The notes beneath the pieces were generated by a model that was not told the origin of the DNA, searched no databases, and worked only from the letters and a program-made list of their open reading frames with translations. Positions 33,389-43,961 of a stretch of 64,000 bases of DNA are shown in pieces. The translations under genes were made by a program, and so were the position numbers. The first letter of the stretch is position 1; each line of letters begins with the position of its first letter. Source of the DNA: Sthenelais limicola (Eukaryota > Annelida > Polychaeta > Phyllodocida > Sigalionidae); contig OW804096.1 of assembly GCA_942159475.1 (NCBI GenBank), forward strand, positions 19,120,906 through 19,184,905. Direction: 5' to 3'.

Positions 33389-33499
33389 ATATATGTCTTA
33401 GAGCGGCACTATTATGGCAAGCCATCGGTGTAAGAATTAGAAAAACACTGTTTGTCAATGTAAAACAATGTTTTTCTATTGAAAAACATTGTTTGTCTG

Positions 33500-34312
33500 T
33501 GACAGATATTTGCTCTTTCAGTTAACTTGGCCAGAAAGTTATATATCTGTACAATTTCCATCTTCAATTCAGACTGTTAACAGTTTTAAAAAGGCTATCA
33601 TACATAGTAAGATTTTAAGGACAGTCTTAAATTTCAGATTTCCCATAAATGTTTACGATATTGTGACTTGTATTAGGTTTAGTATATTTTTTAGGTTTCC
33701 CCGGCCGAAGACGGCACGAGTGCCAAAGGCATTCTTCTGCTTTTCTCAGTGAACAGTAGAATCCAGCAATTTGACCAGCTATTTTTTTATCTTTCTAATC
33801 AAGATACTTTTATTCAAGATATCCTGCTCTCGAGGCATGTACACATGTAAGGTACAATATCAGTCTCCTTTTTTTTCTTTTTTTTTGGCATTTCATATGG
33901 TTTTTTTCTTAAACCATCTGCTGTGTGAAACGCCAAGTCAAATATCGAATCTTATATAAATTTTAAGGCCTTAACCAAGGCCGAAAGCTTGGTACCATTG
34001 TACTTATAATGTCACTTACTACTCCTATTCTTCATCCATCACCTTTTCATCGTAGTTTTCTTATAGCCACCTAGATAGCCCTATTTCTTTCTATGTGTAT
34101 GCTACAAGTTATAGTTATGTTTTACCATCAGGTAATGGCCAATCATACCAGACCTAGTTTCACTAGGACTGAGGCTATTTCCTACCTCTTGTATACAGGT
34201 GATATCTTATGTATATTGACTTTGTTATATTTACTTATACATGTACTTGTTCCTGTATCGATTGACAAATACTCTTAATAATAAAAAATAAATAAGTCAA
34301 GTCAAGTCAACC
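33500..34312 (+). mobile_element. Possible LINE 3' end, with a decayed ORF end and (AAGTC)n tail
   Basis: The plus frame at 33489-33752 includes WPESYISVQFPSSIQTV and NSFKKAI, which loosely resembles the C-terminal end of reverse-transcriptase ORFs (a W..LP segment followed by a SFK motif). An untranslated stretch follows, ending in AATAATAAAAAATAAAT and three AAGTC repeats at about 34292-34307. The tail is the stronger evidence; the protein similarity is weak. The 5' end is not defined. Confidence 0.4.
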
Positions 34313-34574
34313 AGTCCAGCACTGATTCATATACTTTCTATTTCATGTTTAGATACATTCCAGAATTGACCAGCTATTTCAATTTATCCCTCAATCTATT
34401 TATATATTACTGCAGGGAAATCGTACTAAACCTCCAACAAAATGATGTTCAGATACTAATTTAATAATAGTAAGGTTTAACAGTTTACATATTTAACTCA
34501 AGCAATACTTGATGCATACATCAGCCAAACATGTAAGTTGTTTGAAAGAACAATCATATTTTAGGGGGAGTCAA
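34313..34574. other. Unassigned AT-rich spacer
   Basis: Nothing recognised. Confidence 0.5.
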
Positions 34575-34797
34575 GGGTGAAATCGCCAGAAATTGTACAA
34601 TTTGTCATTATTAATCCTCTCAAATAACCCAAATTTACTACATAAATCAGGTTCAAAATTCAGTTCAACCTAACCAAACAGATTGCAATTCTGAATATAC
34701 TCGAATTTAAGTATTGACCAAATTGTAGGCTATTTGAGCAGATTTTTACTAAATGTGTACAGCTGCCAATTGTACATTTTCTAAAAAAAGTTCACCC
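34575..34797 (-). mobile_element. Family A MITE, diverged
   Basis: Ends GGGTGAAATCGCCAG and AAAAAAAGTTCACCC. The inverted ends match each other (GGGTGAA/TTCACCC) although both differ from the family consensus, so the variant ends may be a sub-lineage. Confidence 0.82.
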
Positions 34798-34953
34798 TCT
34801 GAAATGAATAATATGAGGAGGCATGACCAAAATTAATGAAAGAGTGTTTGTTTGATAGAAACATATAATGTTCGAAAGTATTTCCTAGTAGATGAGCTTA
34901 TTGGCGCAGAACATTAGGAAAAGTATTCTCGCGAGTTAGGCATTTCATTTTAT

Positions 34954-35187
34954 GGGTTAGCTCGTCAGAAAACGTACAATTGGCCTTCACCAATCCCCTC
35001 AAATAACCCCAATTTAAGAAGAAATTAGGTTCAAAATACAGTTCAACATAACCGCAGAGATTTAGTAAATAAATATAATACAGAATACACTCAGATATAC
35101 CTAGTATTTATCATTTTTCAGTCTAATTTAGCAGAATTTGAGAGATGTGTAGATCTGTAAATTGTGCATTTTCTGAAAATCTGACCC
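34954..35187 (-). mobile_element. Family A MITE, full length
   Basis: Ends GGGTTAGCTCGTCAG and GAAAATCTGACCC. Flanks TTAT and TCAT differ at one position. Confidence 0.88.
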
Positions 35188-35323
35188 TCATAATGTTCAC
35201 GAATCATCTTCATGGACTATAATCATGACGCATGGCTATTGATTTCATGTTATGCTAAATGTCTTTGTATAAAACTAACTAAGAAGATTCTGGGAAACCT
35301 TAAAAGTAGGATCCACTTTTTTC

Positions 35324-35572
35324 ATGGGTGCTGCCATGAAGAGTCTCCATTACAAAGGTCCGCGCCCTGCCTATAAAAACGAATACAAAGTCCGCGTCTT
35401 GCCACCTGAATTACAGAAGCACATGCATACACATCACAGGGAATTAATGTTTCCTCAAAGAAATAAAAAACACTATTTCTTCTCGAAATACATCGCTGCC
35501 AAGATGTTGAAATTCAGAAGAACGATGTTTTTCTACCCGCAAATCTGTAGCGCTATCATTGCAGATATTTAA
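35324..35572 (+). CDS. Small candidate coding region, 82 codons, unidentified
   Basis: An uninterrupted frame of 82 codons starting MGAAMKSLHYKGPRPAYKNE and ending ICSAIIADI. It lies in unique sequence between two family A MITEs. Unlike most short frames here it is not a repeat by-product. It is clearly richer in G+C than its flanks, it often uses C-ending codons, and the product is basic and aromatic (Lys, Arg, His, Tyr) without low complexity. A second in-frame Met lies four codons in. A pyrimidine run before the start (CACTTTTTTC) would also suit an exon acceptor near 35340, so this could be a terminal exon. I recognise no domain, signal peptide or clear membrane segment. It may be a chance frame. 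Confidence 0.3.
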   Translation: MGAAMKSLHYKGPRPAYKNEYKVRVLPPELQKHMHTHHRELMFPQRNKKHYFFSKYIAAKMLKFRRTMFFYPQICSAIIADI

Positions 35573-35605
35573 ATAAGGAAGCTGTGAGAGAAAGTTTACA
35601 CAAGA

Positions 35606-35818
35606 GGGTCAAGTCTCCAGAAAACGTTCAATTGGCCTTCACCAATGTTCTCAAAAAACCCAAATTTAAAACGAAAATCAGGTTCAAAATACAGTTCAAC
35701 ATAACCAGAATGAATGAATACAATACAAAATACACTTAGATATACCTAGTATTTATCAATTTTCACTATAATCCAGGAGTATTTGCTGTAGTTTGTGCCT
35801 TTTCTAAAAATCTGCCCC
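35606..35818 (-). mobile_element. Family A MITE, shortened (213 bp)
   Basis: Ends GGGTCAAGTCTCCAG and AAAAATCTGCCCC. Perfect 4-bp flanks AAGA (35602-35605 and 35819-35822). Confidence 0.9.
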
Positions 35819-35902
35819 AAGAATACAATATATTCAAATCTTTAGGCCTACGTTGATTCTCACACTTGCAGGCACAACCCCTGTGATACCTACTTTTATC
35901 AT

Positions 35903-36309
35903 TTGTGATGTGTTTCAGGGAAATAAGTCATAAGTCGCAAAAGTTGATATTTTTCAAAGTTTTTTTTTTACAATATCTCTTCATTGAAATGTTTTGATTT
36001 CTAGAGGGATTATCATTTATTGTCATATGAATCTATATAACAAATTTCGGGACATTGTATTAAATATATCCTTACGTTTTGAAGGCCTTTGTATGGAGTA
36101 TATTTAGTTACTTTACTGGTAATTACCCATCCAGAAACATTGCAAACAGTTTTTTTTTCAAAAATGACTATATCAAACTTAAAATATGGAACTACTTATT
36201 AGGTGTTCTAGTGTTTACTGTCATTGGAATCACCTTTTTCTCCTCTTTTCAAATATGATCATATATCAAAATCGACTTGTGACTCTTTTTTCCTAAAACG
36301 GATCACATT
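35903..36309. mobile_element. Family B MITE, complete
   Basis: Left TTGTGATGTGTTTCAGGG then AAATAAGTCATAAGTCGC. Right TTTTTTCCTAAAACGGATC then ACATTT. The AP-1-like heptamer is lost on the left (TAAGTCA) and altered on the right. Confidence 0.85.
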
Positions 36310-36360
36310 TGTGGGAAATACTACTATCTTACATTAGGCAAAAAAGAATAGGTGTGTTTC

Positions 36361-36670
36361 CGATTTACCCCGCCTACCTAGAAAAACCTTACCCTACCTA
36401 ACTTTTATTTTACCATACCTGATTTTTAAAAAATCATATCTTACTTTTTGGGGATTTTTTGACAAAAAAAGCTTATGAAAGCAGGAAAACGGGGTTTCCT
36501 AACCCAGAACTGTCAAAAAGCACATTTCCCATGTTTAAAACAACTATTGTTATGAAATAGACATTTTTTTCAGTTCCTGGGAGTTGTTTTCCAAAAAAAA
36601 AAAAATAAAAAAAAAAAAGTTACCATCCCCCCCTACCTAGTTTTCAGCCAGATAAATCGGAAACACACCT
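36361..36670. mobile_element. 310-bp MITE with TA flanks
   Basis: Perfect inverted ends GGTGTGTTTCCGATTTA and TAAATCGGAAACACACC, flanked by TA on both sides (36359-36360 and 36671-36672). The arms go on pairing loosely (CTACCTAG on both sides). The middle has a 12-13-base A-run. TA target use suits a Tc1/mariner-related non-autonomous element. Part of the left half (CTTACCCTACCTA) also resembles the complement of 5625-5645. Confidence 0.85.
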
Positions 36671-36672
36671 AT

Positions 36673-37514
36673 ATTTTTTTTTGGCCTTACCATATACAAT
36701 AAAAACATACTCAGAAAGAACAGTCCTTCCTTCTATCAGATATTCATTCTTATTATAAACGCATTGCTCTGAAAACAACGCATCTCGAGTGAGTTACACA
36801 TAGTGCGTATTTCACTAGTAAGTTATGTGGGGTTGTCATGGCAACACATCTGTTTTTTTAATTAAGATTACCGCTGAAATTCAAATTCATGACTTAATCT
36901 TTTCTATCTTCATAATTGAAAGCATGTATAACAAATATGTTTACTAAGTCGTTGGTTTAAGCCACTTAGAATATTGTACTTGTGCAATAGTCTCGCTCCT
37001 TCAACCAACTTGTTAGTTAACCTGTATTTATCATTATTTGTGGATAAATAAAGATGTTTGGAGGGACAGTATAGGCCTATCAATACCGACGCCATTCAGG
37101 AGAACTTCAAATCTGAAAAGATTAGACATATTTTGAAGTTTTACTGGTGTTTTTTAGACTATCAACTGTTTTAGCCTATGCAGTATGATTATGTATTTTA
37201 GACTTAGTGTCGGGCAAAGAATGAAAAAAAAAGATTCATTCTTGTTCTATGGTAGATGTGAGAATCAGTATCCTGTAAATTGTTGAGTAAAATGTAATAA
37301 TTATGTAATCAACTTAATGACTTATACTAATAGTCACATGTCGCTCATCCTCATTAGTTAAACTAGTATTGTTTGAAATTTTCTATTTTCGTACCTTAAA
37401 GCACTATGCATCATTGCTTGTAAAATTTTACATTCACGAATAAAACGTATCACTCATGTGAAATTTCGTTGAAAAAAAAAACAGTTTTAAAAAGAAGGAT
37501 GCAAAAATGTACGT
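36673..37514. other. Unassigned spacer
   Basis: A minus-strand frame at 36910-37095 is not recognised. No repeat family seen. Confidence 0.45.
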
Positions 37515-37749
37515 GGGTCAGATTTTCAGAAAATGTACAATTGGCAGCTGTACACATTTAGTAAATTCTGCTAAATTAGCCTGCAATTTGGCCAATACTA
37601 GGTAAATTTGAGTATATTCGGCCTTGCATTGATTCTAGCAATCTGTTTTGTTAGGTGGAACTGTACTTTGAACTTTATTTTCGCCTGAAACTTGGGTTAT
37701 TTGAGATGATTGGTGAAGTTGAATTGTACATTTTTTGAAAATCTGACCC
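37515..37749 (+). mobile_element. Family A MITE, full length
   Basis: 235 bp with intact left end and TTTTTTGAAAATCTGACCC on the right. Flanks ACGT and ATAT do not match. Confidence 0.9.
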
Positions 37750-38044
37750 ATATATCAAATACTCAAATAAATATATATTCACTTTCTTTTATTTGTCATC
37801 AATACTTTTAAACAGTAATTTAAGCACACACAAATTCAATACACTTCTGCTGTAATCCAAGGTCTCAAACTATAGTGAAACCTTGACGACAAAGGTCAAA
37901 CTTAAGTTCTCTTTTCCCTGAAGGTCAGCACTATATACGGGGCCCTCCCAGCCAATGGCAGCCATAGAGACTGATCATGTGATCTCCTTACATCCGGGAC
38001 ATATAATGCAATAGCCACCAGGTTGATTAAATCTTAACACGGTG
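37750..38044. other. Unassigned spacer
   Basis: Nothing recognised. Confidence 0.45.
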
Positions 38045-39071
38045 GTAAAACGTGGCGGGTTACAGAAAGATGAGTGATGGGTCGGGTCATTGATATCGTT
38101 CCCAGTGTTTTATTCACAAGATGTCTTTGTGGGAATGTTTTTAACTTTGTTGGGTGCTTACCGCTGTTTGTAGCATAAATACATTTCTCAATTTTCAAGA
38201 CAGTGCATTCAATATATCCATGCATTTTTAAGGTCATATTATGGAATTTGTTTAGCTAGAACTTTGTTTTTTTGTTTTTTTAAATGATCAAATTTAAGAT
38301 ATAGAAATACTTATTAGATGTCCTACCGTTTACTGTTATTTGAATCCGCTTGATCTTTCCTTTCAAAAATTGTCAAACGTGGCAGGTTCCAGAAAAATGA
38401 GTGATGGGTCGGGACATTGATATCGTTCTCAGTGTTTTATTCACAAGATGTCTTTGTGGGAATGTTTTTAACTTTTTGGGGTGCTTAACGCTGTTTGTAG
38501 CATAAATACCTTTCTCAAATTTCAAGACAGTGCATTCAATATATCCATGCATTTCAAAGGTCATATTATGTATGTATAGAATTTTATTTCCTGAAGCGTA
38601 CATTTTCAATAACATATCAATCAATTTTTAATTGATTTGATTAACATTATGGAGTATATTTAGCTACTTTAGTAGTAAATGTCCACCTAGAAGTATTTTT
38701 TCAAAAAATAAAGTGTCAAATTTAAGACATAGAAATACTTATTAGATGTCCTAGCTATCGTTTACTAATATTGGAATCCGCTTGATCTTTTCTTTGAAAA
38801 TATGATGATATCTCAAAATCCATTTATTTGTGTGACTTGTAATTGTGATTTTTAGGTGGATAATTACTAATAAAGTACCTAAATATACTCCATAAGATGA
38901 CCTTAGAAATGCATAAATATATTTGATACATTGCCTTGAAATTGTGTACACATATCGAAGTCACTAGCGGCATTAAGCACCCGAAGAATTTGAATATTCC
39001 AACAAAGATATCTTATGAATAAATATCAATTTTGCGACTTGTGATTCATTTTCCTGAAACACATCACATAT
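38045..39071. mobile_element. Cluster of three family B-related copies
   Basis: 38045-38360 and 38372-38830 are tandem copies of a variant whose left end reads ACGTGGCAGGTTCCAGAAAA then ATGAGTGATGGGTCG, replacing TGAGTCA with TGAGTGA. The second is longer, with about 60 extra bp at 38570-38640. From about 38850 to 39071 a standard right half follows, ending CCTGAAACACATCACATA. The minus-strand frames at 38034-38237 and 38373-38624 encode similar peptides only because they lie in the duplicated element. Confidence 0.8.
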
Positions 39072-39111
39072 ATAGTAACTTCACAAGCTCTACTTCAACA
39101 CCACTCTCATT

Positions 39112-39352
39112 CCAATGATGGTGAACATCTAAGAAGTGTTTCTATATCTTATGTTTGATGTATTTAAGTTTGAAAAAAAGTTTCCAATATTTCTGTGTGG
39201 GCAATTGCCAGTAAAATAGCTAAATATACTCCATATAGGATGATCTTTGAATCGCAAGGATATATTTAATAGACAGTCTTGAATTTTGAATTATATGATT
39301 TTTTGCGACTTTCGACTTATTTTCCCTAAACACATCACATATACCGCTATTA
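39112..39352. mobile_element. Family B MITE, left end missing
   Basis: From CCAATGATGGTGAACATC to the right end CCCTAAACACATCACATA, with an internal deletion before the terminal arm. Confidence 0.78.
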
Positions 39353-39749
39353 TTAAACATCATTATTTTGAATGATCATATAAAAATAAAATGACAATGT
39401 ACACTTATATATAAAAGTAGCTTCCAAAACTCGACAGATCTATTTCAACCCCACTCACTCTCGTATACATACCAGAGTCAGACAGATATACCAGCTCCTC
39501 TCCCGGTCCACCATATCTCCCCTGCCCATACACTTCATCCGGTACTCAAACATTTAAATAAATAAAAAAAGAACTTAAAGGCATCTTCTATCATATGTTA
39601 CCATAGCAACCTGTCACGTGGGGTAAGGGTCAATAAATGGATGGTTTAGAGCTGTTGGTCAAGTCTCCTGGACGCTCTGGTCACTTTAAAATCTATAGCT
39701 TTGCCCCTTAAAATTGGGACAAATGGTTGGGTTTTTTTGTTTTTTTAAA
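39353..39749. other. Unassigned spacer
   Basis: Nothing recognised. Confidence 0.45.
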
Positions 39750-39880
39750 TATGTCACAAATTATTCATAAGTAGCAAAAGTTGTATTTTGTGAATGTTTT
39801 ATCCCCACAAAGTCTCTTCCTACAAATATTTTGATTTGGGGGGTTTTCTTACTCTTGGTTGCGTCAGTACATTTTTTTTA
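39750..39880. mobile_element. Family B left-half fragment, diverged
   Basis: TATTCATAAGTAGCAAAAGT and GTTTTATCCCCACAAAG align with the family B left arm and following interior. Confidence 0.55.
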
Positions 39881-39884
39881 TTTA

Positions 39885-40170
39885 GCAAGGTCAAAGATAA
39901 GAGTGATCAAGTATGAAATGCAAAAGATCGTACAGTGATATAATACATACGACTTTATTAAGAATACAATTTGCATTTGCAATACTATATTTGGTACACA
40001 ATTGTTACATTAATATTCAGGAAGTGGGTTAGGACATCTGCATATAATGGCATGGGCTCACAGGGTAGATTCGACGGGGAATAACCATGGGTTTCCGCCC
40101 ACTGCTGTGTCTAACTAAATCTACTGGTTCTAATAGATGCTAAGCTAGGATTCCTTAACACTAGGACATG
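39885..40170 (+). repeat. Dispersed repeat K, copy 2
   Basis: Longer than the copy at 26995; it includes ACTTTATTAAGAATACAATT after the GTGATATAATA block, so copy 1 probably suffered a deletion. Confidence 0.8.
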
Positions 40171-40574
40171 TGGGATACAGGAACATTGGTGTTTATGTGA
40201 AAGTAAAGGGGCTGGGGTTGAGGTCTGACAAGGTGTGGTGCATTTTGTGTAAATGAACCAAATTTTATGACTGTGAGTACTATTTAAATCTTTTTGAACA
40301 ACTGTAGTTACTGACAATGTAACAATATTAGTTTAAATTTAAATATATTATTAATATATTATTATTTTGAATATATTCTCATTATACATATTATAAAGTG
40401 GCAAGGGGCAAGAGATACGCACAATCTCCGCACTGCTCAAACATTATCGGAATGACTGATGACACCCATAGACAGTGCATATCAAATATAAAAAAATCAA
40501 ATATGGGAAAACTCGCCTTCCCCACATCAATTGACATTTAAATTGAAACATGATTGGGATGATTAATTTTATTT
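40171..40574. other. Unassigned AT-rich spacer
   Basis: Nothing recognised. Confidence 0.45.
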
Positions 40575-40770
40575 CACGGTATCCTCATTTAAAAGTAAGG
40601 ATATATTTATTACAATGTCCCGAAATTTGTTACATGGATACATATGACTATAAGTGATACCCCCTCTAAAAATTAGAACATTTTGATAAAGATATCTTGT
40701 GAAAAAAAACACTTTGAAAAATATCAATTTTAAGACTTATAACTCTTTATCCTGGAGACATCACATATGT
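40575..40770. mobile_element. Family B MITE, right-half fragment
   Basis: AAAAGTAAGGATATATTTAT, CAATGTCCCGAAATTTGTTA, and a degenerate end TTTATCCTGGAGACATCACA. Confidence 0.75.
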
Positions 40771-41087
40771 ACATTATAGCCCGAGACCCAGCATAGGAAG
40801 GTCTAACAGCTGCTGCACAACATTACATGCATTACCAGCATTCATTAGGCCCATTAACGAGCAGCTCGCTAGGCCCACTAATTAGCTCACATCACAGGCT
40901 TAATTGCTCGCCATCGGTCAACATCAGGCAGCATTACATATAATAGCTCCTGCTCCTGCTGCAACTGCACATTAGGCTATGCTACTGGTAGATGTATATA
41001 TATATAGTGGTAGCAGGTAGAGGGTGGGGAGGGTGGGGAAGGTGGTGGAATGGAAGGTCTGGGTCTGTTACATAATAGGTTCTGTCT

Positions 41088-42060
41088 TTAGATTGTCGCT
41101 CCTCTCTCTTCTCTCCTCCCTCCTTCCTCCTCCCCCTTCCTTCCTGCCTCCTCCCCTATCCCCCCTCTCTCCTCCCTCGATCCTGCCTCCTCCCTCCTGC
41201 CTTCTCTATCTTCCCTCTTCCCTCTTCCCTCTACCCTCTTCCCTCCTCCCTCCTCCCTCCTCCCCCTTCCCTCCTCCCTCTTGCCTCCTCCCTCCTTCCT
41301 CCTCCCTCCTCCCCCTTCCCTCCTTCCCTCCTTCCTTCTCCCTCCTCCCTCCTCCCCTTCCCTCCTCCCTCCTACCACCTCCCTCTTACTTCCTCCCTCT
41401 TCCCTCCTCCCCATGTCCTCCCACCTCCCTCATCCCCCCTTCCACCTCCCTCTTACTTCCGCCTCCTCCTTCCTGCCTCCTCCCTCCTCCCTCCTCTCTC
41501 CTACCACCTCCCTCCTCCAAATCCTCTCCCTCCTACCACCTCCCTCCTACCACCTCCCTCCTACCACCTCCCTCCTACCACCTCCCTCCTACCACCTCCC
41601 TCTTACTTCCGCCTCCTACCACCTCCCTCCTACCACCTCCCTCCTCGCCCATCTCTCCTCCAAATCCTCTCCCTCCATCCCATCCTCTCTCCTCGCTGCT
41701 TCCTCCTCCTCCTCAAGCTCCTCTCCCCTTCCACCTGCTCCTCCGAGCTGTGCCTTCTCTCTCCTCCGCTCCTCTCTTCCTCTTCTCCCTTAACTTCTCC
41801 GCCTCCTCCCTCCTCTCCCTTCCATCTCCTCCTCCAACTCCTCCTCCCTCCTCCTCCAACTCTGTCCCCTCCTCCAACTCCTCCCTTCTGCTCCTGCTCC
41901 TGCTCCCGCTCCTCTCTCCTCCAACTCCTCCAACTCCTCCAACTCTTCCCTTCTGCTCCCTCTCCTCCTCTACCATCTGCCTCTCCCTCGTCTTCCTCCC
42001 TCCTCAACCTCCTCTTTCATCCTCCTCTTCCTCTTCCTTCCTCCTTCCTCCTTTCCCCAC
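41088..42060. repeat. Polypyrimidine array (CCTCCCTCCT-type)
   Basis: Almost pure C/T on the plus strand for about 970 bp, with sub-repeats such as TCCTACCACCTCCC at 41500-41640. Frames on both strands, up to 360 codons at 41024-42106, are Ser/Pro/Leu or Gly/Glu/Arg low-complexity products and not genes. A long purine/pyrimidine mirror-rich tract can form triplex DNA. Confidence 0.95.
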
Positions 42061-42174
42061 CCTCTCTCAAATCCACATTTACGAGCCAGCCTGGTACTTT
42101 ACCTAGTAACCTGGGTAATTAAGTAGTCATGGTGACAGGAAAGCCAAAGTGATAACAAACTTACCGTCTGGTAT

Positions 42175-42470
42175 TATAATTTGTCACAGGGAAATGAGTC
42201 ATAAGTCCTGCCCAGTCATGTTCATATCAGCTGTAACCCTCTCACTGCGTCCTAAACACCAGCAGGGTACATGTACAGGAGGATCCGATACAGCTTGCCG
42301 TGATGTGCTATAGAGAAATGAGTCCCATGTCGCAACATTGACATTTTCCTAATTGTTTTATTCTTTGTAGGAATGTTCTCATATCTGGGGTATCTAGTGC
42401 TTTCAGTCGTGTGGATACACACATGTACCACCACATTTTAAGACAATATATTATATATATTGTTGAGTGA
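42175..42470. mobile_element. Family B fragments (copy 1 of duplication)
   Basis: 42175-42205 carries a left end (TGTCACAGGGAAATGAGTC). 42298-42470 carries another left arm (GATGTGCTATAGAGAAATG) and interior. They correspond to 46240-46270 and 46565-46735. Confidence 0.7.
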
Positions 42471-42553
42471 GTGGTCTCAAATAGAGCCTCTACCTATATG
42501 AGCTTGCGAGTAGTATAGGTAAAGTGGACATTGTGTAAGGATGTGTGTGATAT

Positions 42554-42770
42554 TAGGCAGATTTAGCAACCACAACGCACCAACACAACACTAACGCATC
42601 CACTAACTATTTGTGTATTATTACTGCTGTGGGGATATCTCGAAAGGTGCTAGGTTCAGGGCATCTGCATTGTAGGCCTCTTGAGATATCCCCACAACGT
42701 TAATAATGTAGTAAAGGTTAGTGGATGCGTTAGTGTTGTGTAGGTGCGTCGTGGTTGCTAAATCTCCCTA
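42554..42770. mobile_element. 217-bp foldback element, copy 1
   Basis: TAGG...CCTA with arms of about 90 bp that pair through GATTTAGCAACCAC, CAACACTAACGCATCCACT and GGGGATATCT, leaving a loop of about 25-30 nt. TA is at both edges, compatible with a TA target. It is almost entirely palindromic, so a hairpin RNA or cruciform is possible. Confidence 0.9.
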
Positions 42771-42875
42771 TTGTTTATCTCTAAACAGCTACTTTGCACA
42801 ATGTGAATTGCGTAATTACCAATTCAATTGTTGAGCGGTTTTTACCATGACTCCCCCTAGCAAAAAATGAACTGC

Positions 42876-42960
42876 TGACGTTACCCTGGCGCCTGACGTC
42901 ACCCCCATTCATGACGTCATATGTTTCGGGATCGACACTTAATATGGCGGACATTGTAGA
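42876..42960 (+). promoter_or_regulatory. CRE-like cluster with YY1-like motif, copy 1
   Basis: TGACGTTA (42876), TGACGTCA (42894-42901) and TGACGTCA (42912-42919) are followed about 20 bp later by AATATGGCGG (42941-42950). TGACGTCA is the CREB/ATF consensus and AANATGGCG the YY1 core. Copy 2 keeps all four. Such a cluster often marks a TATA-less promoter; the transcribed direction and any gene are unknown. Confidence 0.4.
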
Positions 42961-42989
42961 AAGCTAACTAAATACAGAAATCGTATAAT

Positions 42990-43383
42990 AATTGTGACCG
43001 TTTTAGAAAAATGAGTCACAAAATATGGGTTTTGAGATATCACCATATTTGTACAAAATGAGATCAAGCTGAGTCCTATGATAGTAAACACTAGAAACCT
43101 AATAAGTATTTCTATGGCTTAAGATATTTCTATTTTTGAAAAGTAAAGTTTGCAATGTTTTTGAATGGGTAATTACCAGTACAGTAACTAAACATAGTTC
43201 ATATGAAGGCCTTCAAAACGCCAGGATATATCTAACACAATGTCCCGAAATTTGTTACATGGACTATAGGTGCTAAACCCTCAAAGAATCAGAACATTGC
43301 AATAACGAGATCTTGTAGAAAAAAACACTTTGAAAAATATCATTTTTGCAACTTGTGACTCATTTTAGTCGAACACATCACAA
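42990..43383. mobile_element. Family B MITE, copy 1 of duplication
   Basis: Left end reduced to GTGACCGTTTTAGAAAAATG, right CGAACACATCACAATTT. It differs clearly (roughly 12-15% by eye) from its paralogue at 48001-48412. Confidence 0.82.
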
Positions 43384-43404
43384 TTTAACTGAAATAAAGA
43401 TGTG

Positions 43405-43680
43405 TGTGAATATTTCTAGATGTACCAGGTAGAAGGTTATCTAACATTCACTCTATCAGGAATGATGGAGAACAGCGGGGACACACGATGTAATGTGATA
43501 TCATGAATAAAATCTTGTTCAAATCCATAAATGTCAGCTCCGTGAGGCGAGATTAGGTTTTTATCAGTGGAATGTCAGTGGTAAGAAGTAAAATACAAAC
43601 CAATATAAATGTACCTGGCATGAAGATGTGAAGCAAAACACTCACCTGAAAGCAAGGAAACGGAAAGGTTATGTAAGGTT
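43405..43680. other. Low-divergence block with splice-like signals, copy 1
   Basis: By eye only about 8 differences from 48430-48710 over 275 bp, far fewer than in the flanking MITEs. On the minus strand, TTTCCTTGCTTTCAG (43648-43662) is a good acceptor and is followed directly by GTGAGT, a good donor sequence. Past it, 30 codons encode a hydrophobic peptide (VSVLLHIFMPGTFILVCILL) before a stop. On the plus strand, a short frame ending MMENSGDTRCNVIS is also conserved. It could be an exon, an untranslated region or a regulatory block. Confidence 0.35.
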
Positions 43681-43714
43681 TGTATAAGTGCATGAAACAA
43701 TGCAATTTTGATGT

Positions 43715-43955
43715 TTTATAGGAAAATGAGTCACAAGTCGTAAAAAATGTATTTTGAGATATCATCATATTTCAAAAGATGGGATCAAGCCTATTGCAAT
43801 GATGGTAAACATTATTTCATTTAATATGTATTTCTATATGTTATGTTTTATATCTTTATTTTTAAAAAAGTTTGTAATATCTCTGGGCGGACAATTACTA
43901 GTAAAGTAGCTAAATATACTCTATAGGATGAACCTTGAAATGCAAGGATATATGT
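43715..43955. mobile_element. Family B MITE, right end missing (copy 1 of duplication)
   Basis: From TTTTATAGGAAAATGAGTCA to CCTTGAAATGCAAGGATATA. Paralogue at 48742-48975. Confidence 0.8.
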
Positions 43956-43961
43956 TTCATC

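Noticed and set aside
38034..38624. Two similar minus-strand peptides, as from a gene family
   Set aside because: They lie in two tandem copies of a family B variant; the similarity is nucleotide-level element duplication.
41024..42106. 360-codon plus frame
   Set aside because: It is a Ser/Pro/Leu low-complexity product of the polypyrimidine array, with equally open frames on the other strand.
43553..43768. Similarity of FMPGTFILVCILLL to membrane segments of sterol O-acyltransferases
   Set aside because: Only a loose hydrophobic resemblance over about 14 residues, with no catalytic motif and a stop soon after.
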